Source: Allobosea sp. LC85 (GTDB lineage Bacteria > Pseudomonadota > Alphaproteobacteria > Rhizobiales > Beijerinckiaceae). Taken from it: a DNA stretch of 64,000 nt. The notes beneath the pieces are model-generated. The model worked only from the letters and a program-made list of their open reading frames with translations. It ran no database searches and had not been told where the DNA came from. Below are positions 42,777 to 52,691 of this stretch, one piece after another. The stretch lies in the NCBI RefSeq assembly GCF_000735605.1, contig NZ_JPKG01000028.1:62001-126000 (forward strand), in the 5' to 3' direction. Position 1 is the stretch's first letter; each line of letters begins with the position of its first letter. The translations under genes were made by a program, and so were the position numbers.

Positions 42777-43562
42777 TTGCGCATTGCCACCTGGAACGTC
42801 AATTCGGTCCGCCAGCGGCTCGGCCATTTGCTCGATTTCCTGAGGGAATCCGAGCCCGACGCGCTGTGCCTGCAGGAGCTGAAATGCGTCAACGGCGATT
42901 TCCCGCGGCGCGAGATCGAGGACGCTGGCTGGCAGGTCGAGACCCATGGCCAGAAGACCTTCAACGGCGTCGCGATTCTCAGCCGCGCCAGGCTCGAGGA
43001 CGTCCGCCGTGGCCTGCCCGGCGACGATGCCGACGAGCAGGCGCGCTATCTCGAAGGTGTGCTGCCCTATGCCGGCGGCGTGGTCCGCATCGCCTCGATC
43101 TACCTGCCGAACGGCAATCCGCCCAATACCGAAAAATATTCCTATAAGCTCGGCTGGATGCGCCGCCTGACTGCCCATGCGCAAATGCTGCTCGCCCATG
43201 AAGAGCCGTTGGTTCTGGCCGGCGACTACAACGCCATCCCCGAGCCCCGTGATGCGCGCGAACCAGCAGCCTGGGTCGATGATGCACTATTCCTGCCGCA
43301 GACGCGGGCTGCCTTCCGTGGCCTCGTCAATCTCGGCTTCACCGAAGCGCTGCGCTCGACCACGGATTCCGGCGGACTCTACACCTTCTGGGACTATCAG
43401 GCAGGCGCCTGGCAGCGGAACAACGGCATCCGGATCGACCATCTCCTGCTCTCGCCGCACGCTGCAGACAGGCTTGCAGCTGTCTCGATCGCCAAGCATG
43501 TCCGCGGCTGGGACAAGCCGTCGGACCATGTGCCGGTCATCGTGGAGTTGAAGGCGGCGTAA
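42777..43562 (+). CDS. xthA: Exodeoxyribonuclease III
   Basis: 261-aa AP endonuclease/3'-exonuclease of base excision repair. Family motifs are RIATWNVNSVRQR, LCLQELKC (metal Glu), GVAILSR, LVLAGDYNAIP (Asp/Asn), RIDHLLLS and the catalytic His in PSDHVPVIVEL. The N-terminus begins with a TTG at 42777 directly before the conserved RIATWN, so TTG is the likely start. A near-perfect hairpin overlaps the stop. Confidence 0.94.
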   Translation: MRIATWNVNSVRQRLGHLLDFLRESEPDALCLQELKCVNGDFPRREIEDAGWQVETHGQKTFNGVAILSRARLEDVRRGLPGDDADEQARYLEGVLPYAGGVVRIASIYLPNGNPPNTEKYSYKLGWMRRLTAHAQMLLAHEEPLVLAGDYNAIPEPRDAREPAAWVDDALFLPQTRAAFRGLVNLGFTEALRSTTDSGGLYTFWDYQAGAWQRNNGIRIDHLLLSPHAADRLAAVSIAKHVRGWDKPSDHVPVIVELKAA

Positions 43563-43593
43563 TCAACAACCGCGTGCTCACGCGGCTGTTGAT
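43562..43593. terminator. Terminator hairpin between xthA and exoR-like gene
   Basis: ATCAACA-A-CCGCGT, a GCTC loop, then ACGCGG-C-TGTTGAT: a 14-position stem with one mismatch, starting at the last base of the xthA stop codon. Confidence 0.6.
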
Positions 43594-43675
43594 GGCATCG
43601 AGCGTCGTCTCACGTCGCGCGGAGACTTTTCCGTAGCGCCGCCTCGTGAGGTCGGATGCCTGGCGTGCGGCGCCC

Positions 43676-44626
43676 TCAGCGCCCGCTGGAGCGGCCTGCA
43701 ACCTGGCGTTCAAACAACGATAACGCCGCGTTGCGGTCACTCACGGAGGCTGCAGCGAAGGCCGCGTCGTAGCGCTCGAAGATCCAGGTCTCACGCGTCG
43801 GATCGGCGGCATCGCGCGCCAGAGCAAGCCACATCAGCCCCTGTGAGACCTGACGCGGAACACCATCGCTGCCACGAACCAGCATGTCGCCGAAAACGGC
43901 ACGCGCCGGCACATGCCCCTTCTCGGCGGCAAGCTTCATCCAGCGCGCCGCCTGCCGCTGGTCGCGGCCGGTGCCTTGCCCATTCATGTAGAGCCGGGCG
44001 AGATTGTACTGCCCGTCGGGATCGCCAAAATAGGATGCGGCGTAGTGGAACATATCGAAGGCCCGGTCGATATTGGGCTTCACATAGGAGCCCTTGATAC
44101 CGTCCGTGAAATAACTGCCGAGCGCGACGAAGGCGCTGCCGACGATGCGCCCGTCAGCTGTACCCGGAATCGCATCGGCATTCTCATCCGCGATCTTCGA
44201 GAAGTACTCGAAAGCCTTGAGATCGTTGCTTGGAACGCCTTCGCCACCGGCATACATCCGGCCGAGCTTGTACTGGGCCGTGAGGTGACCGTGAGCTGCT
44301 GCATATTCGAGCGCGCGCACGGCGCCGGCCTGATCTCCAGCCGTCGAATCACGCATCCAGGCTTTGAGCGCATCGCGCGCGCTGGCGAAAGGCGCGAGCG
44401 GCAGCGCAGCATGCGCAGCAGGGGCATTCGGTGCGGGCGCCAGCACGCGGCCATTGGGTAAAGCCTGCAGGCCCGCGGGAGGCGGCCCCTCGGGCTCCGG
44501 CAGCGGAGCGCCCGGAATGGAGCGCGGCGGGATCGGCGCCCGGCCCATGACATCCTGCGACCAGGCTGCCGACTGGCAGCCCAGGATCAGAAATGTTCCA
44601 GCTATGATGGTCTCAGATATCCGCAT
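43676..44626 (-). CDS. exoR: ExoR-like periplasmic Sel1-repeat protein
   Basis: 316-aa exported protein with a signal peptide (residues 1-24, ending SAAWS), a Pro-rich linker and Sel1-like repeats. Repeat segments are LEYAAAHGHLTAQYKLGRMYAGGEG, FHYAASYFGDPDGQYNLARLYMNGQG (each split here) and MKLAAEKGHVPARAVFGDML. The sequence follows the ExoR pattern of rhizobia (FVALGSYFTDGI, DMFHYAASYFGD). ExoR is known there as the periplasmic inhibitor of the ExoS-ChvI two-component system controlling exopolysaccharide and motility. Its start lies within the end of ilvD (14-bp overlap). The symbol is by resemblance. Confidence 0.75.
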   Translation of the reverse strand: MRISETIIAGTFLILGCQSAAWSQDVMGRAPIPPRSIPGAPLPEPEGPPPAGLQALPNGRVLAPAPNAPAAHAALPLAPFASARDALKAWMRDSTAGDQAGAVRALEYAAAHGHLTAQYKLGRMYAGGEGVPSNDLKAFEYFSKIADENADAIPGTADGRIVGSAFVALGSYFTDGIKGSYVKPNIDRAFDMFHYAASYFGDPDGQYNLARLYMNGQGTGRDQRQAARWMKLAAEKGHVPARAVFGDMLVRGSDGVPRQVSQGLMWLALARDAADPTRETWIFERYDAAFAAASVSDRNAALSLFERQVAGRSSGR

Positions 44627-46343
44627 AGCAATGGGTTTCTGCCGCCCCTCCTGGGTGGGTCACGGCCCCACCTTTGGCGGAACCGACCGTCTGTGCATAT
44701 TTCCACAGCGCACCCGAATTGTAGTCGGTCTTGCGCGGTTTCCAGGCCTTACGACGCTCCTCAAGTTCGGCATCAGAAAGGCGGCACGCGAGCTTTCCTG
44801 TGATGGCATCGAGCTCGATGATGTCCCCATCCCGGATGAGGCCGATCGGCCCGCCAACGGCGGCTTCGGGGCCGACATGACCGACGCAGAAGCCACGCGT
44901 CGCGCCGGAGAATCGCCCGTCCGTGATCAGCGCGACCTTGTCGCCCATGCCCTGACCGTAAAGGGCCGCGGTCGTCGACAGCATCTCGCGCATGCCGGGG
45001 CCGCCCCTGGGGCCCTCGTAGCGGATGACCAGCACATCGCCGACCTTGTATTCGCGATTGGTGACGGCCTTGAAGGCGTCCTCCTCGCAATCGAAGCAGC
45101 GGGCCGGCCCGGTGAAGACCAGGCTCTCGGTCGGCATGCCCGCGATCTTCACGATCGCGCCCTCCGGCGCGAGATTGCCCTGCAGACCGACGACACCGCC
45201 ATTGTCGGATAGCGGCTTGTTGGCGGGACGGATCACGTCCTGCTCGTCATTCCATTTCACCGAAGCGAGGTTTTCGGCAATGGTGCGGCCCGTCACGGTC
45301 ATGCAGTCGCCATGCAGGTAGCCATGGTCGAGCAGGGTCTTCATCAGCAAGGGGATGCCGCCGACCTCGAACATGTCCTTGGCGACGTATTTCCCACCTG
45401 GCTTCAGGTCGGCGATGTAGGGGGTCTTCTTGAAGATCTCGGCGACAGCGAAGAGATCGAAATCGATGCCGCATTCATGCGCGATCGCCGGCAGATGCAG
45501 CGCGCCATTGGTCGAGCCGCCAGAGGCTGCCACGACCATGGCCGCGTTCTCCAGCGCCTTGCGGGTGACGATGTCGCGCGGGCGAATGTTCCTGGAGATC
45601 AGCTCCATCACCATCTCGCCGGCGGTGTAGCAGAAGGTGTCGCGTACATCGTAGGGCGCAGGTGCGCCGCAGGAATAGGGCAGCGCAAGGCCGATCGCCT
45701 CGGCAACCGTCGCCATGGTGTTGGCGGTGAACTGGGCGCCGCAGGAGCCCGCGGACGGGCAGGCCGCCTCCTCCAGTTCCTTCAGGTCCTCGTCCGACAT
45801 GGCGCCGACGGAGTGTTTGCCGACAGCTTCGAATACGTCTTGGACGGTGACCGGCTTGCCCTTGAAGGTGCCGGGCAGGATCGAGCCGCCATAGATGAAG
45901 ATCGACGGTACATTGAGGCGAACCATCGCCATCATCATGCCCGGAAGGGACTTGTCGCAGCCGGCAAGGCCGACCAGTGCGTCATAGCAATGGCCGCGCA
46001 TGGTGAGCTCGACCGAGTCGGCGATGCACTCGCGCGACGCCAGCGACGATTTCATGCCTTGGTGGCCCATGGCGATGCCGTCGGTGACCGTGATGGTGCA
46101 GAACTCGCGCGGCGTGCCCGCGGCCGAAGCGACGCCCTTCTTCACGGCCTGGGCCTGGCGCATCAGCGAGATGTTGCAGGGAGCCGCCTCATTCCAGCAG
46201 GACGCCACGCCGACGAAGGGCTGCGCGATCTGCTTCGAGGTCATCCCCATCGCGTAGTAGTAGGAACGATGCGGAGCGCGCGCCGGCCCGACGCTGACAT
46301 GCCGGCTGGGTAGCTTCGACTTATCGAAAACGCGCGCGTCCAT
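44613..46343 (-). CDS. ilvD: Dihydroxy-acid dehydratase
   Basis: 576-aa iron-sulfur enzyme that removes water from 2,3-dihydroxy acids in valine and isoleucine synthesis. Cluster Cys regions are GVASCWNEAAPCN, VGLAGCDKSLPG and PSAGSCGAQFTANTM. Other family segments are GGSTNGALHLPAIAHE, DVLVIRYEGPRGGPGM and DGRFSGATRGFCVGHVGPEA. This branch (about 570-580 aa) also contains sugar-acid dehydratases, so a sugar acid role is possible, though no sugar-catabolic genes are adjacent. The start at 46343 begins the conserved MDARVFDKSKLPSRH. Confidence 0.87.
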   Translation of the reverse strand: MDARVFDKSKLPSRHVSVGPARAPHRSYYYAMGMTSKQIAQPFVGVASCWNEAAPCNISLMRQAQAVKKGVASAAGTPREFCTITVTDGIAMGHQGMKSSLASRECIADSVELTMRGHCYDALVGLAGCDKSLPGMMMAMVRLNVPSIFIYGGSILPGTFKGKPVTVQDVFEAVGKHSVGAMSDEDLKELEEAACPSAGSCGAQFTANTMATVAEAIGLALPYSCGAPAPYDVRDTFCYTAGEMVMELISRNIRPRDIVTRKALENAAMVVAASGGSTNGALHLPAIAHECGIDFDLFAVAEIFKKTPYIADLKPGGKYVAKDMFEVGGIPLLMKTLLDHGYLHGDCMTVTGRTIAENLASVKWNDEQDVIRPANKPLSDNGGVVGLQGNLAPEGAIVKIAGMPTESLVFTGPARCFDCEEDAFKAVTNREYKVGDVLVIRYEGPRGGPGMREMLSTTAALYGQGMGDKVALITDGRFSGATRGFCVGHVGPEAAVGGPIGLIRDGDIIELDAITGKLACRLSDAELEERRKAWKPRKTDYNSGALWKYAQTVGSAKGGAVTHPGGAAETHCYADI

Positions 46344-46621
46344 TCTACCTGTCCTCGTTCCACCCTGCGCTTGCAGCGCGCGGCAGATGTGCCACGCAGC
46401 CCGCGCCAGGCGCAACGTTCAGTGTCTTTGCAGGCTCGGGAAGGACATATTCTTCCAACCGGACAAACCCGACTTTAAATCATCAAAATCTCAGTGACTT
46501 AACGTCCCTCTTTGCTGGGCGCGCTTTGTGGCGGCATCGCGGCATCTATTCCAGCTCAGGACAGCGCGCATGCGATGCCTCGGCGGTGTTGCCACGATGT
46601 CACAATTCGAGGAGCCGCAGC

Positions 46622-47203
46622 TCAGAGAACCATGGGCAGGACGAAGAACCCGCCAACGACCACCACCAGCAGAATCGTCACGCTGAGCGGCAGGTGCTTC
46701 TCGATGAAAATACGGATGTTGTCGCCGTAGAAGCGCAGGGCGAGCGCGATCATGGCGAAGAAGGTGACGCGCGAGATCACCATGCCAATGGTGAACTTCC
46801 AGATGTCGAAATGCAGGAAGCCCGACATGATCGTGACGATCTTGAACGGGATCGGCGTCAGCCCCTTGGTGACGAGCACCCAGAACCAGAAATCCTGCGA
46901 GCTCGAGATCAGATGGGCGGCCTTCTCCTGAAGCCCGTAGATGCTGATCAGCCAGACGCCGACGGATTCATACAGGAAGGCGCCGATCGCATAGCCGAGA
47001 TAGCCCCCCGTGACCGCGCCAAGCGAGCAGATTCCAGCATAGAACCAGGCCCGGTCCGGCCGCGCGATGCACATCGGCAGCAGCAGCGGGATCGGAGGCA
47101 ACGGGCTGATCGAGCTCTCGACGAAGGTGAGGGCGAAGAGCAACCACGGCGCGGCGGGGTGGGATGCGTAGGAAACGCACCAGTCATAAGCTCGCTTGAG
47201 CAT
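46622..47203 (-). CDS. VTT/DedA-like membrane protein (YqaA type)
   Basis: 193-aa membrane protein of the SNARE-associated/VTT family. It has a FVESSISPLPPIPLLLPM re-entrant loop, the GAVTGGYLGYAIG span and the KGLTPIPFKIVTIMSGFLH signature, in which the Pro-Phe-Lys region is typical. DedA-family members act in membrane homeostasis and lipid carrier recycling. The start at 47203 gives the usual short N-terminus. It stands alone between ilvD and phoD. Confidence 0.85.
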   Translation of the reverse strand: MLKRAYDWCVSYASHPAAPWLLFALTFVESSISPLPPIPLLLPMCIARPDRAWFYAGICSLGAVTGGYLGYAIGAFLYESVGVWLISIYGLQEKAAHLISSSQDFWFWVLVTKGLTPIPFKIVTIMSGFLHFDIWKFTIGMVISRVTFFAMIALALRFYGDNIRIFIEKHLPLSVTILLVVVVGGFFVLPMVL

Positions 47204-47361
47204 GCGTCGGTTCAGTGTCTCGTGCAGTGGATCGAACGGCGCATGGCAGACTTGCACCCCGCGCGCATCTAATCGTGTCCCCGGGAATATGCCAGAGGTC
47301 TCTTAGTTCAAGGTCAATTTGGCGACCGATTCATGTCCTGATGCGGGCAGCGCAGATCGGC

Positions 47362-48990
47362 TCATTTCGGCGACATCCCGGGCTTTCCCGCCTCGACGAC
47401 GAAGCTGGCGCGCGTCGAGACCGCACCTCCGGCGGTGGTAACTCGGTCCAGCACACGGTAGTCGGCCTGCCAGCCGCCTTGCGACATGATATGGCGCATA
47501 TAGCCGCGCTGATTGTTGAAAAAGCCGATATGCGGGTTCTTCTGCAGGACCACCTGCCCCGCCTTGGTCATATCGGCTCCGTCGCCGCCGGAGGTGATCG
47601 AGGTCGCGACGAACTCGACACCAAGGGTCCTGGACTTGGGATCGTCGAAATTGGCCTTGAGCTCGCCCGCCCAGTTCTGGTGGATGTCTCCGGTCAGCAC
47701 CACTGCGTTGGCCGTGCGGGCGCTGTCCAGCGTATCGAACAGTCGCTGGCGTGCCGCCACTGCACCGTCCCATTTGTCCATGCTGTAGCTGGTCTTCTTC
47801 GGATCGGGATCGCGGTCGTGGCGCATCACCATGACCTGCTGCGCCAGCACGTTCCATCGTGCTCCCGAACTGCGCAGGCCTTCGGCGAGCCAAGCCTCCT
47901 GTTTCTCGCCAAGCATGGTGTTATCCGGCTTCAGGGCGTCAGTGCAGGCCGCGTGCGAGCCATCCCCGCAAGGCTGGTCGGAGCGCGACTGGCGGGTGTC
48001 GAGCACATCGATCTGGGCCAGATCGCCATAAAGGAAGCGCCGATAGGCCTGGATCGACGGGCCATTCGGGATCGACGCCCGGCGCAATGGCATATGCTCA
48101 TACCAGGCCTGGAAGCCGGCAGCGCGACGCAGCGCGAATATCTCCGGCGGAATATTCTGCTCCGAGACCAAGCCGGCAAAATTATTGTCGACCTCATGAT
48201 CGTCGAACGAGACGAGCCACGGTGCCGAGGCATGGGCCAGTTGCAGGTCGGGATCGGATTTGTAGATCGCATAACGATGCCGGTAATCGGCGAGCGAATA
48301 GATCTCGTCGGGATCTCCGGGCATGACGCGCGCGACAGGTAGCGGCCGCTCGTTCGGCCGTACCATGCGGTACTCGTAGATGTAGTCGCCATAGTGATAG
48401 ATGAAATCGAAGTGCTCATCCGCCACATGGCGAAAGGCGGTGAAATAGCCGTCCTCGTAGCGCTGGCAGCCGAGCACACCGAAATGAGCTCGCTCGATCG
48501 ACGCATTTGCCGCCGGGAAGGTGCGGGCGCGGCCCGTCATGGTGCGCTCGCCGCCGCAGGTGAAGCGGTAGAAATAGTCGCGGTTCGGTTCCAGCCCGGA
48601 GACCTCGACATGGACGGCGTGGCCAAGCTCGGGCCGGGCCAGGGCCGAGCCGCGCTGCACGACCTGGCGCATATTCGCCTCGGAGCCGATCTCGTAGGTG
48701 ACCTCGACAGCCTTCATGGGCATGCCGCCATTGCGCGCAAGCGGCAGGGGCGCGAGCTTTGTCCAGATCACGAAGCCATCGGCAGACGGATCGCCCGAGG
48801 CGATACCGAGCCCGAAAGGATAGGCGGCGAAGACCGGATTGGCCCAGACCCGCTGGTCGAGCATACCGCCGCCGGTGAGCAGCAGACCCGAAGCTGCAAG
48901 CCCCTGCAGGAAGCGCCGGCGCGAGGGTGTGCCCGCATCGGTCAGAAAGTCATCGACAATAAACCGACCAAAGACATTGCGGCGAAACAT
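47362..48990 (-). CDS. phoD: PhoD-family alkaline phosphatase/phosphodiesterase
   Basis: 542-aa exported enzyme that frees phosphate from phosphoesters, using Ca and Fe in known family members. A Tat signal (SRRRFLQGLAASGLLL, residues 23-38) is followed by the N-terminal PhoD domain (FGLGIASGDPSADGFVIWTKL). Metal-site segments are LGCQRYEDGY, YHYGDYIYEYR, VSFDDHEVDNNFAG, VLTGDIHQNW and the Cys-containing EFVATSITSGGDG. A phosphate-starvation box was not identified. Confidence 0.9.
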   Translation of the reverse strand: MFRRNVFGRFIVDDFLTDAGTPSRRRFLQGLAASGLLLTGGGMLDQRVWANPVFAAYPFGLGIASGDPSADGFVIWTKLAPLPLARNGGMPMKAVEVTYEIGSEANMRQVVQRGSALARPELGHAVHVEVSGLEPNRDYFYRFTCGGERTMTGRARTFPAANASIERAHFGVLGCQRYEDGYFTAFRHVADEHFDFIYHYGDYIYEYRMVRPNERPLPVARVMPGDPDEIYSLADYRHRYAIYKSDPDLQLAHASAPWLVSFDDHEVDNNFAGLVSEQNIPPEIFALRRAAGFQAWYEHMPLRRASIPNGPSIQAYRRFLYGDLAQIDVLDTRQSRSDQPCGDGSHAACTDALKPDNTMLGEKQEAWLAEGLRSSGARWNVLAQQVMVMRHDRDPDPKKTSYSMDKWDGAVAARQRLFDTLDSARTANAVVLTGDIHQNWAGELKANFDDPKSRTLGVEFVATSITSGGDGADMTKAGQVVLQKNPHIGFFNNQRGYMRHIMSQGGWQADYRVLDRVTTAGGAVSTRASFVVEAGKPGMSPK

Positions 48991-49061
48991 GGCAGGGCCC
49001 CAGCAAGCGTGTTTGGAACCCTACCAGTCTTTGCATAACGCAGGAGTGACGCGCTACCGGA

Positions 49062-51881
49062 CTATTGCAGCCGCACCAGCGCTTCGCCGATCTTGACCTT
49101 GCGCGCCTCGGCCTGCGCCTTGCGCTCGCGGTTTTCCTCAACGACCTCTTCCGGCGCACGAGCGACGAAATCTGAATTGCCGAGCTTGCGCTCGACCGCG
49201 AGAATGTCCTGGTCGAGCTTGGCGAGTTCCTTGGTCAGGCGCGCCCGCTCCGCGTCGAGATCGATGATGCCGGCGAGCGGCAGAGCCGCGACTTCGCCAC
49301 GCACGATGATCTGGGCGGATTGCGGCGGGGCGATCTCGGCGAAGGTGATCGCAGAGACACGCGCGAGCCGCTCGATCATCGGTGCCCAGGCTTCGATCGT
49401 CGCCTTGGTTGCGGCGCTCGCCTTGACCAGGACCAGAGGCGCTTGCGCGCCGGCCGGCACATTGGTCTCGGAGCGGACCGAGCGGATGTCGGAGATCAGA
49501 TCGACGACGAAGCCGATCTCGGCCTCGGCCGCCTCGTTCTTGAGGCCGGCAAGCTCGGGCCAGCGCGTCAGGCAGACCAGCGCGGCATCGCCCTTGGCGA
49601 GCTTGCGCGGAGCCCCCTCGCCCGCCTTCACAGCCCAGAGTTCCTCGGTGAGGAAGGGCATGAAGGGGTGGAGAAGCTGGCAGATCAGGTCGATGACATG
49701 GGCAACGGTGGCCTGTGCCTCTGCCCGCTCCTCGGCGGCCGCGCCATCCCCCTGCAGTACGGGCTTCGCCAGCTCGAGATACCAGTCGCAGAACTCGTTC
49801 CAGACGAAGCGATAGGCGGCGCCTGCCGCTTCGTTGAACTTGAAGCTGGCAATGCCGACCGCGATCTCGTCGGCAGCCCGCGCCGCCTCGCTGAGGATCC
49901 AGCGATTGAGCTGCTGCTTGACCTTGGCGGGATCAAACCCCTCGACGCGCTGGCAGCCATTCATCTCGGCAAAGCGCGAGGCATTCCAGATCTTGGTCGC
50001 GAAGTTGCGATACCCCTCGACGCGCGAGGTCGCGAGCTTGATGTCGCGCCCCTGCGCCGCCATCGCCGAGAGCGTGAAGCGCAGGGCGTCGGCACCGTAC
50101 TTGTCGACGAGCGTCAGCGGATCGATGACGTTGCCCTTCGACTTCGACATCTTCGCGCCCTTCTCGTCGCGAACGATGGCGTGGATATAAACGTCGCGGA
50201 ACGGCACCTCATCCATGAAATTGAGCCCCATCATCATCATCCGGGCGACCCAGAAGAAGATGATGTCGAAGGCGGTGACGAGCGTGGCCGTCGGGTAGTA
50301 GCGCTTGAGCTCCGGCGTCTCCTCCGGCCAGCCAAGCGTCGAGAACGGCCAGAGCGCTGAAGAGAACCAGGTATCGAGCACGTCCTCGTCGCGCGTCAGC
50401 GTAACCGGGCCGCCATAATGGCCGACCGCCAGAGCCTGCGCGGCGGTCTCGGATTCGGCGACGAAGCACTCGCCATCCGGCCCGTACCAGGCCGGAATCT
50501 GGTGTCCCCACCACAACTGGCGCGAGACGCACCAGGGCTCGATGTTCTCGAGCCAGTCATTATAGGTTCTGGTCCAGCTGTCGGGGGTGATCTTCGTGCG
50601 CCCGTCCTTCACGGCCTTGAGCGCGCGTTCCGCCAGCGGCTTGACGTCGACATACCACTGATCGGTCAGCCAGGGCTCGATCACGACATCCGAGCGGTCG
50701 CCATGCGGCACCGTATGCGCATGCGGCTCGATCTTCGCCAGCAAGCCGCGCTCGGCCATCAGCGCAACGACGAGGCGGCGGGCAGCGAAGCGGTCGAGAC
50801 CGTGCAATGCCTGCACCGCCGGCTCAGGCTTGGCACCAGCCAGGAAATCCTCGTTCCCTTCGAGAAGCATGCGGGCTTCGCCGTCGAGGATATTGACGAC
50901 GGCGAGCTTGTGGCGCTTGCCGACCTCGAAATCGTTGAAGTCATGCGCCGGCGTGATCTTGACCGCGCCGGTGCCCTTCTCGGGGTCAGCATAGTCGTCG
51001 CCAAAGATCGGGATGACACGGGCAACCAGCGGCAGAATCGCATTTCTGCCGATCAGGCCCTTCAGCCGCTCGTTCTCGGGATGCACGGCGACACCGGTAT
51101 CGCCCAGCATCGTCTCCGGCCGGGTCGTCGCAACGGTGATGAATGTCGAGGCATCTCCGGGATCGTAGACCGCGCCTTCGAGCGGATAGTTGAAATAATA
51201 GAGATGCCCGCTCGGATCGCGGTTCAGCGCCTTGTCGAGCTTCGCGGAGTCGAACTCCTCCTCTCCGCCGCGCTGCCATTTGTACGAGCCGGTCTTCTCG
51301 ACCTGCAGGACCTCGAGATCCGAAATGGCCGTCTGGAATTTCGGATCCCAGTTCACCAGCCGCTTGGCGCGGTAGATCAGCCCCTGCTTGTGGAGTGAGA
51401 CGAAGACCTTGAGCACGGCCGCGCTCAGCCCCTCGTCCATGGTGAAGCGTTCGCGCGACCAGTCGCAGGAGGCGCCGAGCCGCTTCAGCTGGTTGACGAT
51501 GGTGCCGCCGGACTCGGCTTTCCAGCGCCAGACCTCCTCGAGGAAGGCCTCTCGGCCCATCGTCCGGCGATCGGTCTTGTTCTCGGCGGCAAGCTTGCGC
51601 TCGACCACCATCTGGGTCGCGATGCCGGCATGGTCGGTGCCCGGCTGCCAGAGCACGTCCTTGCCGCGCATGCGCTCAAAGCGGCAGAGCACGTCCTGCA
51701 GCGTGTTGTTGAGCGCATGGCCCATATGCAACGAACCGGTGACGTTCGGCGGCGGGATGACGATGCAATAGGGCTCTGCACCGGGCTCCGCGCCCCGCCC
51801 CGCCCGAAAGGCCTCAGCCTCTTCCCAGGCCTTGCTGATGCGCGCCTCAACGGTGGCGGGCTCGAATGTCTTGTCCATCAT
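49062..51881 (-). CDS. valS: Valyl-tRNA synthetase
   Basis: 939-aa class Ia synthetase that charges tRNA-Val. The HIGH motif is HMGH at residues 52-55 (PPPNVTGSLHMGHALNN); the editing (CP1) domain has TTRPETMLGDTGVAVHP, the KMSKS motif lies in GAKMSKSKGNVIDP, and a C-terminal coiled coil (DAERARLTKELAKLDQDILA) completes the family layout. The start is one of two adjacent ATGs (51881 or 51878). A strong hairpin ends only 22 bp upstream of the start. Confidence 0.96.
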   Translation of the reverse strand: MMDKTFEPATVEARISKAWEEAEAFRAGRGAEPGAEPYCIVIPPPNVTGSLHMGHALNNTLQDVLCRFERMRGKDVLWQPGTDHAGIATQMVVERKLAAENKTDRRTMGREAFLEEVWRWKAESGGTIVNQLKRLGASCDWSRERFTMDEGLSAAVLKVFVSLHKQGLIYRAKRLVNWDPKFQTAISDLEVLQVEKTGSYKWQRGGEEEFDSAKLDKALNRDPSGHLYYFNYPLEGAVYDPGDASTFITVATTRPETMLGDTGVAVHPENERLKGLIGRNAILPLVARVIPIFGDDYADPEKGTGAVKITPAHDFNDFEVGKRHKLAVVNILDGEARMLLEGNEDFLAGAKPEPAVQALHGLDRFAARRLVVALMAERGLLAKIEPHAHTVPHGDRSDVVIEPWLTDQWYVDVKPLAERALKAVKDGRTKITPDSWTRTYNDWLENIEPWCVSRQLWWGHQIPAWYGPDGECFVAESETAAQALAVGHYGGPVTLTRDEDVLDTWFSSALWPFSTLGWPEETPELKRYYPTATLVTAFDIIFFWVARMMMMGLNFMDEVPFRDVYIHAIVRDEKGAKMSKSKGNVIDPLTLVDKYGADALRFTLSAMAAQGRDIKLATSRVEGYRNFATKIWNASRFAEMNGCQRVEGFDPAKVKQQLNRWILSEAARAADEIAVGIASFKFNEAAGAAYRFVWNEFCDWYLELAKPVLQGDGAAAEERAEAQATVAHVIDLICQLLHPFMPFLTEELWAVKAGEGAPRKLAKGDAALVCLTRWPELAGLKNEAAEAEIGFVVDLISDIRSVRSETNVPAGAQAPLVLVKASAATKATIEAWAPMIERLARVSAITFAEIAPPQSAQIIVRGEVAALPLAGIIDLDAERARLTKELAKLDQDILAVERKLGNSDFVARAPEEVVEENRERKAQAEARKVKIGEALVRLQ

Positions 51882-51902
51882 TGCTTCGCTCGAACGCAAA
51901 AT

Positions 51903-51923
51903 GGCCGGGGGAAAGCCCCGGCC
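51903..51923 (-). terminator. Hairpin between dps and valS
   Basis: On the minus strand, GGCCGGGG and CCCCGGCC form an 8-bp stem around five bases, then ATTTTGCG. It can end the dps transcript. Because it lies 22 bp before valS it would also sit in any valS leader that starts upstream, so an attenuator role is possible. Confidence 0.55.
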
Positions 51924-52002
51924 GGAGGTCAGGCCAAAAGGTTATTGGTCTTAAGAGCCCATGCGTGGGCGTCCCGTCAACGCTTTCGACAATGCGGATG
52001 CC

Positions 52003-52482
52003 TCAGGCCGCGCTCGACTCCAGGAACCAGAGTGCCTTGTCGAGCGCCCGAGAATACCCGGTCAGGATATCGGCCGTGTCGGCATCGCCGGCCTCAGCCG
52101 CAGTGTCGATCCCGGTGCGAACAGTCTTGGCGGTCTCGGCATAGCGCTCGATCAGCTCCGCGAGATGGTCCTTCACCGCGACGATCTCGGTCGGATAGGG
52201 CTTCAGCGTCGTGCCGGACGCGACATTCTGCGTTGTGCCAAGTGCGATCCCGCCAAGCTGCGCCACGCGCTCTGCGACCGTATCGACATGCGTGTCGAGC
52301 TCGGCGCGGAAGCCATCGAGCATCTCGTGGATCGCGATGAAGCCCGGGCCCTTCAGATTCCAGTGCGCCTGCTTGGTGACCAGGGCGAGATCGATGCCGT
52401 CCGCCAAGCGGGCATTGAGCAGGCTGATCATTGCGGTCTTGGTGTTGGACTTCAGATCGATGCGTGACGTGGGCTTCTTCAT
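52003..52482 (-). CDS. dps: Dps, DNA-binding ferritin-like protein
   Basis: 159-aa member of the Dps family, which forms a dodecameric shell that oxidises iron with peroxide and protects DNA. Ferroxidase ligands are in KQAHWNLKGPGFIAIHEM and GFRAELDTHVDTVAERV. A Lys-rich N-terminus (KKPTSRIDLKSNTK) could contact DNA. It lies between popZ and valS, two genes that are usually closer in relatives. Confidence 0.93.
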   Translation of the reverse strand: MKKPTSRIDLKSNTKTAMISLLNARLADGIDLALVTKQAHWNLKGPGFIAIHEMLDGFRAELDTHVDTVAERVAQLGGIALGTTQNVASGTTLKPYPTEIVAVKDHLAELIERYAETAKTVRTGIDTAAEAGDADTADILTGYSRALDKALWFLESSAA

Positions 52483-52691
52483 GATCGGTCCTCGCGTTAA
52501 GGCTCGCCGAAGGTGGCATCAGGCTCGCGAAGCCGTCTGCCCCCGGAGAGGCTTCGCACTCCTTCGGGTCCGAAACAGGCACGCCCCGGTGCAATCGTCA
52601 AACCAACACGATACGGAACCACGTCCCGTCTCGGTGGTTAGGCTTCCATCGATCGGATTGCCCGCCCCCTCAAGCACAGCAGGATGACCGG

